Of a stretch of DNA of 56,529 nucleotides, positions 8,667 through 16,734 are shown in pieces (position 1 is the first letter of the stretch; each line of letters begins with the position of its first letter). A program made the translations under genes and the position numbers. The notes beneath the pieces are model-generated. The model searched no databases. It was not told where the DNA came from and saw nothing but the letters and a program-made list of their open reading frames with translations. Source of the stretch: an uncultured Lachnospiraceae bacterium (GTDB lineage: Bacteria > Bacillota > Clostridia > Lachnospirales > Lachnospiraceae); the NCBI GenBank assembly GCA_910586025.1, contig CAJUIO010000012.1:1-56529 (forward strand), written 5' to 3'.

Positions 8667-9632
8667 TTATGGCTGCCTTACCCCGACCCGGTATTTTCTC
8701 GGAGTCAGGCCAAAGCGTTTCTGAAAAATTCTGTGAAAATAACTGATATTGTCGTATCCCACCGCCGCGGCAATCTCCATCACGGACATGGTCGTATGTT
8801 CCAGCAGATAGGCCGCCTGATTCAGCCGCTTTTCCTGCACAAGCTCCGTATAATTCTTTCCCGTGATCTTTTTGATCTCCCTGGAAAGCCAGCACATATC
8901 ATAATGAAGGAGCCCGGAAAGCTCACCGAGGCCGCCCTCCCTGTAATGCTCCTCCACATAGTCGAGAACCGCTATCATGAGTCTGCTCTGTTTTCCCTCG
9001 TCCCCCATTTCCATACGGTCCATATGGTTCATAAGCTGCAGGAACAAAAGGCCCATGGTAGCCTGATTAATACTCCTCTTGTTTGGCTGCCTGTTCCAGA
9101 TGGACCAGATCAGGTTTTCCAGAAGATTCTGAACCGGAAGCACGTCCGCCACCTTAAAATGCATGTAGCACGCCCGGCCGCTCTCCCCCTTCAGGCTGTC
9201 CACCACGAAATCCCGCAGAAGATTGTTCTCCTCTCCTATCATTTTCAGGCTGTAATCAAAAAACTCCGGCAGGATAATGAAGTTAACCGCAATATCATCC
9301 TCCCCTGCCGGATAAATCTCCTGTACGGCCCTCTGGTTCAGAAAGAGCAGCTCCCCCTGCCCGAGCACCACGTCATTGCCGTCGATCACATGACGGGTGG
9401 AGCCCGAGCACATATAAATCACCTCGATATAATTGTGAGTATGCCTGGGAAAATGTATAAACCTGGTGTGCGTGCGCACCTGAATCAGCTTTCCCGCATC
9501 CAGCAGCTTTCCCGCATCGATCACATCCTCCTGACGCATATAGATTTCTCTCTCGATCTGCGCACTTCCGGAGAGGATATGCTGTTCCTCCAAAGTCACC
9601 TTTTTCAGTTCCCTCAAAAGCTCCTCTTTCAT
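8667..9632 (-). CDS. AraC-family transcriptional regulator
   Basis: 321 residues. The N-terminal cupin-type sensing domain has HFPRHTHNYIEVIYMCSGSTRHVIDG (read as two parts, about residues 60-86). A C-terminal AraC/XylS double helix-turn-helix follows (about 215-318), ending in the family signature AAAVGYDNISYFHRIFQKRF, then GLTPRKYR. It starts only 5 bp after the ABC ATPase gene, so it should be the last gene of the importer operon. It is also the nearest AraC-type gene to the rha operon, which is the usual position of a RhaS-like activator, so either locus could be its target. The inducer cannot be read from sequence. Confidence 0.92.
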   Translation of the reverse strand: MKEELLRELKKVTLEEQHILSGSAQIEREIYMRQEDVIDAGKLLDAGKLIQVRTHTRFIHFPRHTHNYIEVIYMCSGSTRHVIDGNDVVLGQGELLFLNQRAVQEIYPAGEDDIAVNFIILPEFFDYSLKMIGEENNLLRDFVVDSLKGESGRACYMHFKVADVLPVQNLLENLIWSIWNRQPNKRSINQATMGLLFLQLMNHMDRMEMGDEGKQSRLMIAVLDYVEEHYREGGLGELSGLLHYDMCWLSREIKKITGKNYTELVQEKRLNQAAYLLEHTTMSVMEIAAAVGYDNISYFHRIFQKRFGLTPRKYRVGVRQP

Positions 9633-9637
9633 AACCT

Positions 9638-10432
9638 CTATCCCAGAATCGCCTTATCGTTTGCGAACTCCTCCCCGCTTGCCGCCTCAAATTTGTGAAG
9701 CAGATCCTCCACGGTGAGCTTTTTCTTCTCCTCGCCTCTGATATCCAGAATGATCTTTCCATCCATGAGCATGATCAGCCGGTTGCCGTGCGTGATGGCA
9801 TCCTTCATATTGTGAGTGATCATAAGCGTGGTGAGCTTATCCTTATTCACGATATAATCCGTGGTTTCCAGCACCTTGGCCGCCGTCTTCGGGTCAAGAG
9901 CCGCCGTGTGTTCATCCAGAAGAAGGAGCTTTGGCTTCTGCAGCGTTGCCATCAGCAGCGTGACGGCCTGCCTCTGTCCTCCGGAGAGAAGCTCCACCTT
10001 GGTGGTCATGCGCTCTTCCAGACCCAGATCCAGTATTTTTAACAGCTCCCGGTATTCCTCCCTCTCCTTCCTGGTGATTCCGGCTCCCAGGAACCGTCTG
10101 GCTCCCCGGCGCTTTGCCAGGGCAAGATTCTCCTCAATTCCCATGGTTCCGGCCGTTCCCGTCATGGGATCCTGGAAAACTCTTCCCAGGAATCTGGCCC
10201 TCCTGTGCTCCGCCAGTCTGGTCACATCCACCTGGTCAATCAGGATCTGTCCCTCGTCCACAGGCCAGACACCGGCTATGGCGTTCATCATAGTAGATTT
10301 TCCGGCACCGTTTCCTCCGATGACCGTGACAAAATCACCGTCCTCCAAGGTCAGGGAAAAGTGGTCCAGGGCAAGCTTTTCGTTCACTGTCCCGGGATTA
10401 AAAACCTTAGTGACATTTCTGATCTCAAGCAT
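9638..10432 (-). CDS. ABC transporter ATP-binding protein (TrpX/COG2984-type system)
   Basis: 264-residue nucleotide-binding subunit. Walker A is GGNGAGKST (about residues 38-46), the signature is LLSGGQRQAV (about 150), and Walker B is KLLLLDEHTAALD (about 170-182), followed by the switch histidine in MITHNMKDAI. The stretch VFQDPMTGTAGTMGIEENLALA is characteristic of the ATPases paired with TrpX-like binding proteins. Its start overlaps the permease stop by 8 nt, which indicates translational coupling. The substrate is uncertain. Relatives carry tryptophan or other aromatic compounds. Confidence 0.93.
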   Translation of the reverse strand: MLEIRNVTKVFNPGTVNEKLALDHFSLTLEDGDFVTVIGGNGAGKSTMMNAIAGVWPVDEGQILIDQVDVTRLAEHRRARFLGRVFQDPMTGTAGTMGIEENLALAKRRGARRFLGAGITRKEREEYRELLKILDLGLEERMTTKVELLSGGQRQAVTLLMATLQKPKLLLLDEHTAALDPKTAAKVLETTDYIVNKDKLTTLMITHNMKDAITHGNRLIMLMDGKIILDIRGEEKKKLTVEDLLHKFEAASGEEFANDKAILG

Positions 10433-11354
10433 GGCTTTTTCCTCCCTTCTTCACGGACGCTCCGGAAAAGAATCTCTTCTTCCACTCCGGAATTGCAAGG
10501 AAAAAGGCAACCACCAGGGCGGAGAACATCTTGAGATAATCCGGATCCGCCCCAAGCCAGATCACGATCTGCAGCACCAGATAGTATATAATGGATCCAA
10601 GGGCGACTCCGATGAGCTTGAAGCCGAAGTTGTGGAAAACCTTTCCAAACACAGCCTCCCCTATAATCACGGCGGCAAGCCCGATCACGATTGCGCCCCT
10701 TCCCATGTTCACGTCAGAAAATCCCTGATACTGGGAAAGAAACGCTCCCGACAGTCCCACGAGGCCGTTGGAGATCATGAGCGCAAGCACCTTGGAAAAG
10801 TTCGTGTTGATTCCCTGGGCCCTGGACATGTTGGCATTACATCCGGTAGCCCGCAACGAGCATCCCAGCTCCGTTCCGAAGAACCAGTACAGAACAACCA
10901 CCAGCAGTACAATACTGACCGCAACTACAAAAATAGGATTTTTATAAAATGGAACGCCTTTTATGTAACGCAGGGAAACTAAAAGGCCGTATTTGTCTAC
11001 ATTGATCGACTGATTCGCCTTTCCCATGATTTTCAGGTTTACCGAATACAGGGAAAGCTGTGTCAGAATACCGGAAAGAATGGGCGGTATCCCCATAAAG
11101 GTATGAAACAATCCGGTTGCGAGACCGGTCACCATTCCTGCCGCAGTGGCAGCTAACATGGAAACAAAGACATTCTGGCCCGAGATCATCATCATGATAC
11201 AGACAGCCCCGCCCGTGCACAGAGAGCCGTCCACGGTAAGATCGGCAAAATCAAGGATCCTGTATGTAATATAGACCCCGATGGCCATGATCCCCCAGAT
11301 CAGTCCCTGGGCCGCGGCTCCAGGCAGAGCGTTGAACAGATTTAAAACATTCAT
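10425..11354 (-). CDS. ABC transporter permease (TrpX/COG4120-type system)
   Basis: 309 residues with about eight hydrophobic segments, starting ALPGAAAQGLIWGIMAIGVYI. The family block YRILDFADLTVDGSLCTGGA is present, as in branched-chain-amino-acid-like permeases paired with PF04392 binding proteins. Later segments include GAIVIGLAAVIIGEAVFG and a short basic C-terminus (KKGGKSHA). It sits between the binding protein (90 bp upstream, with an intercistronic hairpin) and the ATPase (8-nt overlap). Inner-membrane channel subunit, probably a homodimer. Confidence 0.92.
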   Translation of the reverse strand: MNVLNLFNALPGAAAQGLIWGIMAIGVYITYRILDFADLTVDGSLCTGGAVCIMMMISGQNVFVSMLAATAAGMVTGLATGLFHTFMGIPPILSGILTQLSLYSVNLKIMGKANQSINVDKYGLLVSLRYIKGVPFYKNPIFVVAVSIVLLVVVLYWFFGTELGCSLRATGCNANMSRAQGINTNFSKVLALMISNGLVGLSGAFLSQYQGFSDVNMGRGAIVIGLAAVIIGEAVFGKVFHNFGFKLIGVALGSIIYYLVLQIVIWLGADPDYLKMFSALVVAFFLAIPEWKKRFFSGASVKKGGKSHA

Positions 11355-11388
11355 GGTTTTCCTCCAAAAACAGCATCTTTTTTGACTT

Positions 11389-11424
11389 ATACGGGCAGCC
11401 GGAGATCTCTCCCGCTGCCCTGTA
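11389..11424 (-). other. Intercistronic hairpin between binding protein and permease genes
   Basis: GGGCAGC (11393-11399) pairs with GCTGCCC (11414-11420), extended by flanking ATAC/GTAT pairs and a GGAGATCTCTCC-like interior. No T-run follows on the minus strand. Such hairpins often protect the upstream message, which would raise binding-protein levels over permease. Confidence 0.55.
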
Positions 11425-11444
11425 TATTAAAATCAATTCAGGTC

Positions 11445-12524
11445 TTATTCCCCGATAGCCACATATCCCTCCGGAACGGTGATGTTCAGCTGCTCACAGA
11501 CAGACGCATTATATTTCTTGGTAAAATTAGGCGCGTATTCGATGGGCATGGTGGAGATATCCTCTCCCTTCAGGATCCTTGCCGCCATCTTTCCGGTCGC
11601 AACGCCCAGATCGTAGTAGCTGATGGATAAGGTCGCAACGCCGCAGCCCGCACAGATTCCCTCCTCACCGGCAACCACAGGCACTCCTGCAGGAACACAG
11701 ACATTGGAGATGAGCTCCGCATTGGAAGCCGCCGTGTTATCCGTGGGCACATAAATCACCTCCACCTCGCTCACAGCCTTGCTCACCACAGAGGTCAGAT
11801 CGTTAGAATCCGAGAATGCGTAATATTCACACGTATACCCCTTCTCCTCCAGAAAAGTCTTTACCGTGTCAACCTGATACTGGGAATTGGCCTCCGCAGA
11901 GCAGTACAGCAGGCCCACGGTCTTTGCATCCGGAAACAGCTCCTGTACAATATCCGCCTGACCGTCAAGAGGGGCAAGATCCGAGGTTCCGGAAATATTT
12001 CCCCCTACAGTGCCGGAAAAGTCGGAGATATCCAGAGCCACCCCGTATTCCGTCACGGATGTTCCCAGAATCGGAATCTCGTTGGTTCCCGCTGCCGCCG
12101 CCTGAAGAGCCGGAGTCGCATTTGCAAGAATCAGGTCCACGCCGCCTGACACAAAGCTGTTGATGATCGTGGAGCAGGTGTTGGTGTCGCCCTGGGCATT
12201 CTGCTCGTCAAACACTACCTGGCCGCCCATCTCTTCCTCCAAAGCGTCCTTAAAGCCCTGGGTAGCCGCATCCAGTGCGTCATGCTCCAGAAGCTGGCAG
12301 ATTCCCACGGTGTATACCTGTCCGTCTCCCGCCTCCGATGCCGCAACGGTTCCGCCCTGGGCAGCCTCGCCTGCCGCAACGGTTCCCTCAAAACCAGTCT
12401 CGTCTGATGCATTCTCTGCCGCAGCGGCTCCGCTTTCCGATGTCTCTTTGCCGCCGTCTCCTCCGCAGGCACTCAGAGAACCTACCATAGCAACTGTTAA
12501 TAATACTGCCAATAGTTTTTTCAT
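11445..12524 (-). CDS. ABC transporter substrate-binding lipoprotein (TrpX-like, PF04392)
   Basis: 359 residues from the ATG at 12524, which follows GGAGG with an 8-nt spacer. The 5-residue longer frame is disfavoured. The signal peptide MKKLLAVLLTVAMVGSLSACG carries a lipobox (LSAC), so the mature protein is membrane-anchored. A Ser/Glu/Ala-rich linker (about residues 20-60) precedes the two-lobed domain beginning VYTVGICQLLEHDALDAATQ. Family features include IPILGTSVTEYG, LFPDAKTVGLLYCSAEANS and a repeated type-I periplasmic-binding fold. The ligand is unknown. First gene of the importer operon, behind a TTGACT-17-TATAAT promoter. Confidence 0.93.
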   Translation of the reverse strand: MKKLLAVLLTVAMVGSLSACGGDGGKETSESGAAAAENASDETGFEGTVAAGEAAQGGTVAASEAGDGQVYTVGICQLLEHDALDAATQGFKDALEEEMGGQVVFDEQNAQGDTNTCSTIINSFVSGGVDLILANATPALQAAAAGTNEIPILGTSVTEYGVALDISDFSGTVGGNISGTSDLAPLDGQADIVQELFPDAKTVGLLYCSAEANSQYQVDTVKTFLEEKGYTCEYYAFSDSNDLTSVVSKAVSEVEVIYVPTDNTAASNAELISNVCVPAGVPVVAGEEGICAGCGVATLSISYYDLGVATGKMAARILKGEDISTMPIEYAPNFTKKYNASVCEQLNITVPEGYVAIGE

Positions 12525-12574
12525 AATGATATCCTCCATAAATTTTTGCGGTCTGTCACTTCACCGCTTTAACG

Positions 12575-12603
12575 ATTATACAGGTTTAAAGCGCTAAAGT
12601 CAA
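12575..12603 (-). promoter_or_regulatory. Promoter of the TrpX-like importer operon with overlapping inverted repeat
   Basis: Minus strand -35 TTGACT (12598-12603), 17-bp spacer, -10 TATAAT (12575-12580), about 50 bp before the ATG at 12524. CGCTTTAA (12565-12572) and TTAAAGCG (12586-12593) form an inverted repeat that brackets the -10 element, which is a plausible repressor site. Confidence 0.75.
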
Positions 12604-12610
12604 TCAGAAA

Positions 12611-14143
12611 TTATGGATAACCCAAGGTTACCTGATGCGTGATCAGGTATCTGTCCTCCTTAAGCTCCTCCACCGAAAGCCGCAGCTCGCAGTAATCCGC
12701 TCCCGCCGCCCGCATGGCGCTCTCCAGAAACCTCTCCTTGTAGGCTCCCGACTGGTATTCCCCGCTCCATAGCCCGAGCAGCTCCTCCCCCTCTATGACA
12801 TTCGCAAAGATAAAGCTGTCCGAATCCGCCTGCGCAATCCTGTCATAGCAGTCCGTCTCATAATCTGACAGGGTCGTGAGCACCTGCTGCGGAGTAATTC
12901 CAAGCTCTTCTATCCCTCTTTTTCCATCCTCCGGATTCTGTTCCAGCCCTCTGTAGCGCTCGCCATTACAGGGCGGAAGCTTCACGGAAAGCTCCCGTCT
13001 GCTGTGCGTGTCCGCATAATCGCTGTCCGACCGGTTAAAATAATCGTAAAGGATTGCGCCATCCGTGTCATCCCAGGTCACGTCCACGTTGTAGTAGCCA
13101 TCCTCCATACCCACAATGTTCCAGGCATGGCTCTCCCCGGCGTACCCCGTACAGTAATAACAGGGAATTCCCAGGCGCTGCATAATATACTGGAAGGCTC
13201 TGGCATATCCGGCACACACCGTCCGGCCGTTCACCAGCGCGCTGTAGGCGCTCTGGCTCATCTCGGCAGACAGATCATAGGTTATACGCTCTGCCAGAGT
13301 GTCATGCACATACTTTTCTCTTGCATAGTCATCGGGAAGAGCCAGAGCCCCATTGATAATCTCGTCGGCGCTCTGCCAGAAGACGGTCTGTTCCCTTGGA
13401 AGATCCTGCGCCGTCCTGTTAAACGACAGATCAATCTCCGCACAGATCCCGCTTCTTCGGTATTTGCAGTAATACGCCGTATTCAGGAAAAACAGCTCGG
13501 GATGGTCCCCGATCACCGCGGCAAACACATCCGTAAGCTCTCCCACCCTGACCTTCTCCACAGGCGCAAAGGCTTCATACAGGTCATTGGCATTGGCGTA
13601 AATCTGCCGGTAAAGACGCTGTCCCCGCTCATCCAGCATGGCGTAATAGGGATAAAAAAGAGGATCAAAGGTGAGATCGTCCCCGGTATTCCCATATCCC
13701 AGCTCCTCGTCCAGCTGGCGGGCCTCCTCCTCCTCAATCTCCCGTCCTTCCTCTTTTATGGGCTCGTAGCCGTTCCTTCCCGTTATCCCGGCAGTCACGT
13801 AGGCCCTGGCCGGACCGGATTCTTCAGGGTCTGTCTTTCCCGGCTCCAGAATATCGGCCGCATCCCTGCCGGGGTAAGAGACATCCTCGGGATTACTTTC
13901 ACCGGACAGGCCGTCCGCTCCGGCCTCGTCTCCAAAAATCGGCTCCTCCCAAGGAGCCTCCTCCCCGCTTCCGCCCTCCTGCGCTTCCCCCGCCGCAGAC
14001 ATTCCCTCTCCGGTGCGCTCAGGATAGAGAAAATCAGCCACTCGCCGGGTCAGAGCCGGGTTAAAGGCGCAGACCAGGACGAACGTGGTGAAAAGCGCAA
14101 ACAGAAAAAGCAGGAAAAATAGAAATTTTTTAAGTAGTTTCAT
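12611..14143 (-). CDS. Transglutaminase-like domain protein, membrane-anchored
   Basis: 510 residues from the ATG at 14143 (GGAG 6 nt upstream). An N-terminal hydrophobic helix (KKFLFFLLFLFALFTTFVLV, about residues 4-24) acts as signal anchor or uncleaved signal. An acidic Gly/Glu/Pro-rich spacer follows to about residue 150. The catalytic triad of the transglutaminase/protease fold is intact: Cys near 310 in GRTVCAGYARAFQ, His near 338 in GESHAWNIV, and Asp near 355 in NVDVTWDD. Such proteins in Firmicutes act outside the cell on peptides or wall components, but the substrate here is unknown. It is divergent from the sufC-like gene. Confidence 0.87.
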   Translation of the reverse strand: MKLLKKFLFFLLFLFALFTTFVLVCAFNPALTRRVADFLYPERTGEGMSAAGEAQEGGSGEEAPWEEPIFGDEAGADGLSGESNPEDVSYPGRDAADILEPGKTDPEESGPARAYVTAGITGRNGYEPIKEEGREIEEEEARQLDEELGYGNTGDDLTFDPLFYPYYAMLDERGQRLYRQIYANANDLYEAFAPVEKVRVGELTDVFAAVIGDHPELFFLNTAYYCKYRRSGICAEIDLSFNRTAQDLPREQTVFWQSADEIINGALALPDDYAREKYVHDTLAERITYDLSAEMSQSAYSALVNGRTVCAGYARAFQYIMQRLGIPCYYCTGYAGESHAWNIVGMEDGYYNVDVTWDDTDGAILYDYFNRSDSDYADTHSRRELSVKLPPCNGERYRGLEQNPEDGKRGIEELGITPQQVLTTLSDYETDCYDRIAQADSDSFIFANVIEGEELLGLWSGEYQSGAYKERFLESAMRAAGADYCELRLSVEELKEDRYLITHQVTLGYP

Positions 14144-14181
14144 CACTTCTCCATCTGATCCCATCTTCTCAAATCTGTATC

Positions 14182-14219
14182 GTTATCATGGAATCTGTCA
14201 ATCCACAGGTAATGATAAC
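14182..14219. promoter_or_regulatory. Inverted repeat between the divergent transglutaminase and sufC-like genes
   Basis: GTTATCAT (14182-14189) and ATGATAAC (14212-14219) are perfect inverted copies 22 bp apart, lying in the only control region shared by the two divergent units. It could be a dimeric operator. No regulator can be assigned. Confidence 0.4.
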
Positions 14220-14312
14220 AAATTTCTGTAGAATAAGCAAACAATGCTTGTAAATTCTGAAAAGATAAGTAAAATAAAAATGTACCGGAAATACCGCAGA
14301 AAGGAGATCATC

Positions 14313-15047
14313 ATGCTTGAACTTAGAGGTATTCATTGGAAAACTCCCGAAAATGAGGAGATCGTAAAAGGAATTGACCTTGTCATTCCCAAGGGAGAGC
14401 TCACTGTAATCACAGGACCAAACGGCGGCGGCAAGACTTCACTTGCCAAAATAATCGCCGGTCTTTATACGCCAAGCGAAGGGCAGATACTATTAAATAG
14501 GGAAGACATCACTCACTGGGATATCACAAAACGGGCCAGGGGAGGCATCGCTTATGCCTTTCAGCAGCCTGTCCGGTTTAAGGGGCTTTCCGTGAGGGAT
14601 CTTCTCGAGCTTTCAGCCGGGGAGACTCTGGAGGAAGCGAGACTGTGCACCATGCTCAGCACCGTGGGACTGTGCGCCCAGGAATACATGGACCGTCAGG
14701 TGGACGCAAGCCTTTCCGGAGGGGAGGGCAAGCGCATCGAAATTGCCACCGTGCTATTCCGCAGGGATGCCCAGGTTCTTGTCTTTGACGAGCCCGAGGC
14801 CGGCATTGATCTGTGGAGCTTCACCAACCTGATTGACGCATTTGAATCGCTGAAAAAGGAGGGCGGGCGCACTCTCGTCATCATCTCCCATCAGGAGAGG
14901 ATCATGGAGATCGCCGATCACATTGCAGTCGTGGCGGACGGAACGGTCCGTTCCTTTGGAAAACGGGACGAGATCCTGCCCTCTCTTCTTGCGGGAGAGC
15001 GGTGCGCGCTCTGCCCCATAGGGGATAGCGGAAAGGAGGCGTGCTGA
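14313..15047 (+). CDS. sufC: SufC-like Fe-S assembly ATPase
   Basis: 244 residues from the ATG at 14313 (AAGGAG plus 6 nt). The longer frame from 14244 is not supported by a site. Cytoplasmic ABC-type ATPase without membrane partner. Walker A is GPNGGGKTS (about 37-45), a Q-loop lies in AYAFQQPVRFKG, the signature is ASLSGGEGKR (about 138-147), Walker B is VLVFDEPEAGID, and the H-loop is VIISHQERI. The ending is Cys-containing (CALCPIGDSGKEAC). The gene is followed with 1 bp spacing by a SufB/D-like gene, and no sufS, sufU or second sufB/D lies nearby. This fits a minimal two-gene Suf-like assembly system of anaerobes. Confidence 0.9.
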   Translation: MLELRGIHWKTPENEEIVKGIDLVIPKGELTVITGPNGGGKTSLAKIIAGLYTPSEGQILLNREDITHWDITKRARGGIAYAFQQPVRFKGLSVRDLLELSAGETLEEARLCTMLSTVGLCAQEYMDRQVDASLSGGEGKRIEIATVLFRRDAQVLVFDEPEAGIDLWSFTNLIDAFESLKKEGGRTLVIISHQERIMEIADHIAVVADGTVRSFGKRDEILPSLLAGERCALCPIGDSGKEAC

Positions 15048-15048
15048 C

Positions 15049-15969
15049 ATGAAGTCCATTACAGACAGCCTGCTGAATCAGATATCTGATTTCAAGGAAG
15101 GCTTTCAGGGTGCCTACAACATCCGCGAGGACGGAGGCTGCGCCGGGAGACAGTCCACGAAAAACATCAGGATCGAATCCAAGGAGGAGAATCCCGGAAT
15201 CAATATCCACATCAGCGGCAATACCAAAAACGAGACAGTCTACATTCCCGCCTGCGTCACCAAAAGCGGAGTGCATGACCTTGTATACAACGATTTTTAC
15301 GTTGAGGAGGGAGCGGACGTAATCATCATCGCCGGCTGCGGCGTTCACTCCGACGGCGGGGAGGAAGCCGCACACAACGGGATCCACCGCTTCTTTGTGG
15401 GAAAGAACGCCAGAGTTCTCTACCAGGAAAAGCATATCGGCACGGGGACAGGCGCCGGGCAGCGCAAAATCGATCCTGTCACGGAAATCACTCTGGATGA
15501 GGGCGCCTGCATGGAGATCGACACCACTCAGATTAGCGGTGTTACCCGGTCAGACCGTTCCACCACGGCAGTCCTTTCCAAAGACGCAAAGCTGATTATC
15601 CATGAGAGGCTCCTCACCGACGGCAGCGAGAGGGCCAATTCCGATTTTTCCGTTACGCTGGAGGGAGAGGACTCCGGCGTGGATCTGATCTCAAGATCCG
15701 TAGCAAAGGGGAATTCCTATCAGGAGTACCGCTCTCTCATCCGCGGGAACTGCCGCTGCAGCGGCCATTCCGAGTGCGATGCCATTCTGGTGGGAGGCGG
15801 TATCGTCAATGCTGCCCCCGCTCTCTATGCGGGCCATATTGACGCTTCCCTGATTCATGAGGCCGCTATCGGCAAAATCGCCGGAGAACAGATCACCAAG
15901 CTCTGTACCCTGGGACTTACCGAGGAGGAGGCTGTAAGAAAGATCATCGAGGGTTTTCTGAAGCAGTAG
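15049..15969 (+). CDS. SufB/SufD-like scaffold protein (short form)
   Basis: 306 residues, much shorter than classical SufB (about 470) or SufD (about 430). The beta-helix core and the C-terminal family motif are present (SLIHEAAIGKIAGEQITKL, then LTEEEAVRKIIEGFL). A Cys/His block CRCSGHSECD (about residues 232-241) and GCGVHSDGGEEAAHNG are candidate cluster or metal positions. The ATG overlaps the sufC-like operon closely (TGAC ATG, 1-bp gap, AAAGGAGG upstream). It should bind the ATPase as in SufBC and build or pass on Fe-S clusters. I leave the symbol blank because B and D identity cannot be separated by eye. Confidence 0.88.
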   Translation: MKSITDSLLNQISDFKEGFQGAYNIREDGGCAGRQSTKNIRIESKEENPGINIHISGNTKNETVYIPACVTKSGVHDLVYNDFYVEEGADVIIIAGCGVHSDGGEEAAHNGIHRFFVGKNARVLYQEKHIGTGTGAGQRKIDPVTEITLDEGACMEIDTTQISGVTRSDRSTTAVLSKDAKLIIHERLLTDGSERANSDFSVTLEGEDSGVDLISRSVAKGNSYQEYRSLIRGNCRCSGHSECDAILVGGGIVNAAPALYAGHIDASLIHEAAIGKIAGEQITKLCTLGLTEEEAVRKIIEGFLKQ

Positions 15970-16007
15970 TGCCCATGCGCACGAGGATGCTTTGTCTTGA
16001 AAAACAG

Positions 16008-16053
16008 TTGCCGCAGGGATCTCCCTTTCGGGAAATTCCTGCGGCAATTTTTT
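16008..16053 (+). terminator. Terminator of the sufC/B-like operon
   Basis: TTGCCGCAGG (16008-16017) pairs with CCTGCGGCAA (16038-16047), with further pairing inside (ATCTCCC..GGGAAAT-like), followed by TTTTTT. It is a strong intrinsic terminator 38 bp past the stop. It also faces the convergent LuxR-type gene ending at 16059. Confidence 0.9.
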
Positions 16054-16058
16054 ACCTT

Positions 16059-16691
16059 CTACATGAGATCCCTGCGGCTCTCAATCCCCAGCTTCTCAAA
16101 TATGTGAGATACATGCTTTTTTACCGTGGCCTCGGAGATAAAAAGCTCCTCTCCGATCTCCCTGTTAGAAAGACCTCTTTTTATGAGCTCCGCCACCTGC
16201 CGCTCCCGGCTGCTCAGCAGGGAGAGATCCCGTTCCCTCCGGGGGCCAGCGTCCTCCCTGAAATCATTCAGGGGTCCGTCTGCGTCTTTGATCTCCTTTG
16301 CTTCACACTCTCCATCCGCTTCCTCTTTACCGGATTCCCCTCTAAAGAGCAGATAACAGATAAAGCCGTAAAACAGAGGCCTGAAGCTCAGAATCAGGTG
16401 GGACAGAAGTGCCTCCCCATCCCACTCCCCGTTCTGCAGGCTGACAAACAACAGCATGAAGGTCTCTATGTATCCTGCCATCAGTGCATTTCGGGCAAAA
16501 ATCTCCCGCATGCGCCTGAACCCTCCGCCGCTCTCCAAATGGGGCAGACACAGGATTACGCCTCCTGCAAGAAGCATTCCCATGAGCCCTGCATCGAAAA
16601 GCAAAGGCGCGTTCCTTCCCAGCATGCCGCACATCAGGATCAGATAAAGCACGGCTGCGCCAAGGCTCCCTATCTTCTTTTTCATCCCCAT
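16059..16691 (-). CDS. Membrane-anchored LuxR-type regulator
   Basis: 210 residues. The N-terminal half holds about four hydrophobic segments (AAVLYLILMCGMLG; LLFDAGLMGMLLAGGVILCL; ALMAGYIETFMLLFVSL; LILSFRPLFYGFICYLLF). An acidic linker follows, then a C-terminal LuxR/GerE helix-turn-helix (about 150-210: LLSSRERQVAELIKRGLSNR, EIGEELFISEATVKKHVSHI). There is no receiver domain, so it is a one-component regulator tethered to the membrane. It lies 43 bp after a MotA-like membrane protein gene, and the two are probably one operon. The signal sensed is unknown. Confidence 0.85.
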   Translation of the reverse strand: MGMKKKIGSLGAAVLYLILMCGMLGRNAPLLFDAGLMGMLLAGGVILCLPHLESGGGFRRMREIFARNALMAGYIETFMLLFVSLQNGEWDGEALLSHLILSFRPLFYGFICYLLFRGESGKEEADGECEAKEIKDADGPLNDFREDAGPRRERDLSLLSSRERQVAELIKRGLSNREIGEELFISEATVKKHVSHIFEKLGIESRRDLM

Positions 16692-16734
16692 GCCGCTCCT
16701 TTCACGTTCTGCTGATCCCTTTCCGCATCCGCCG

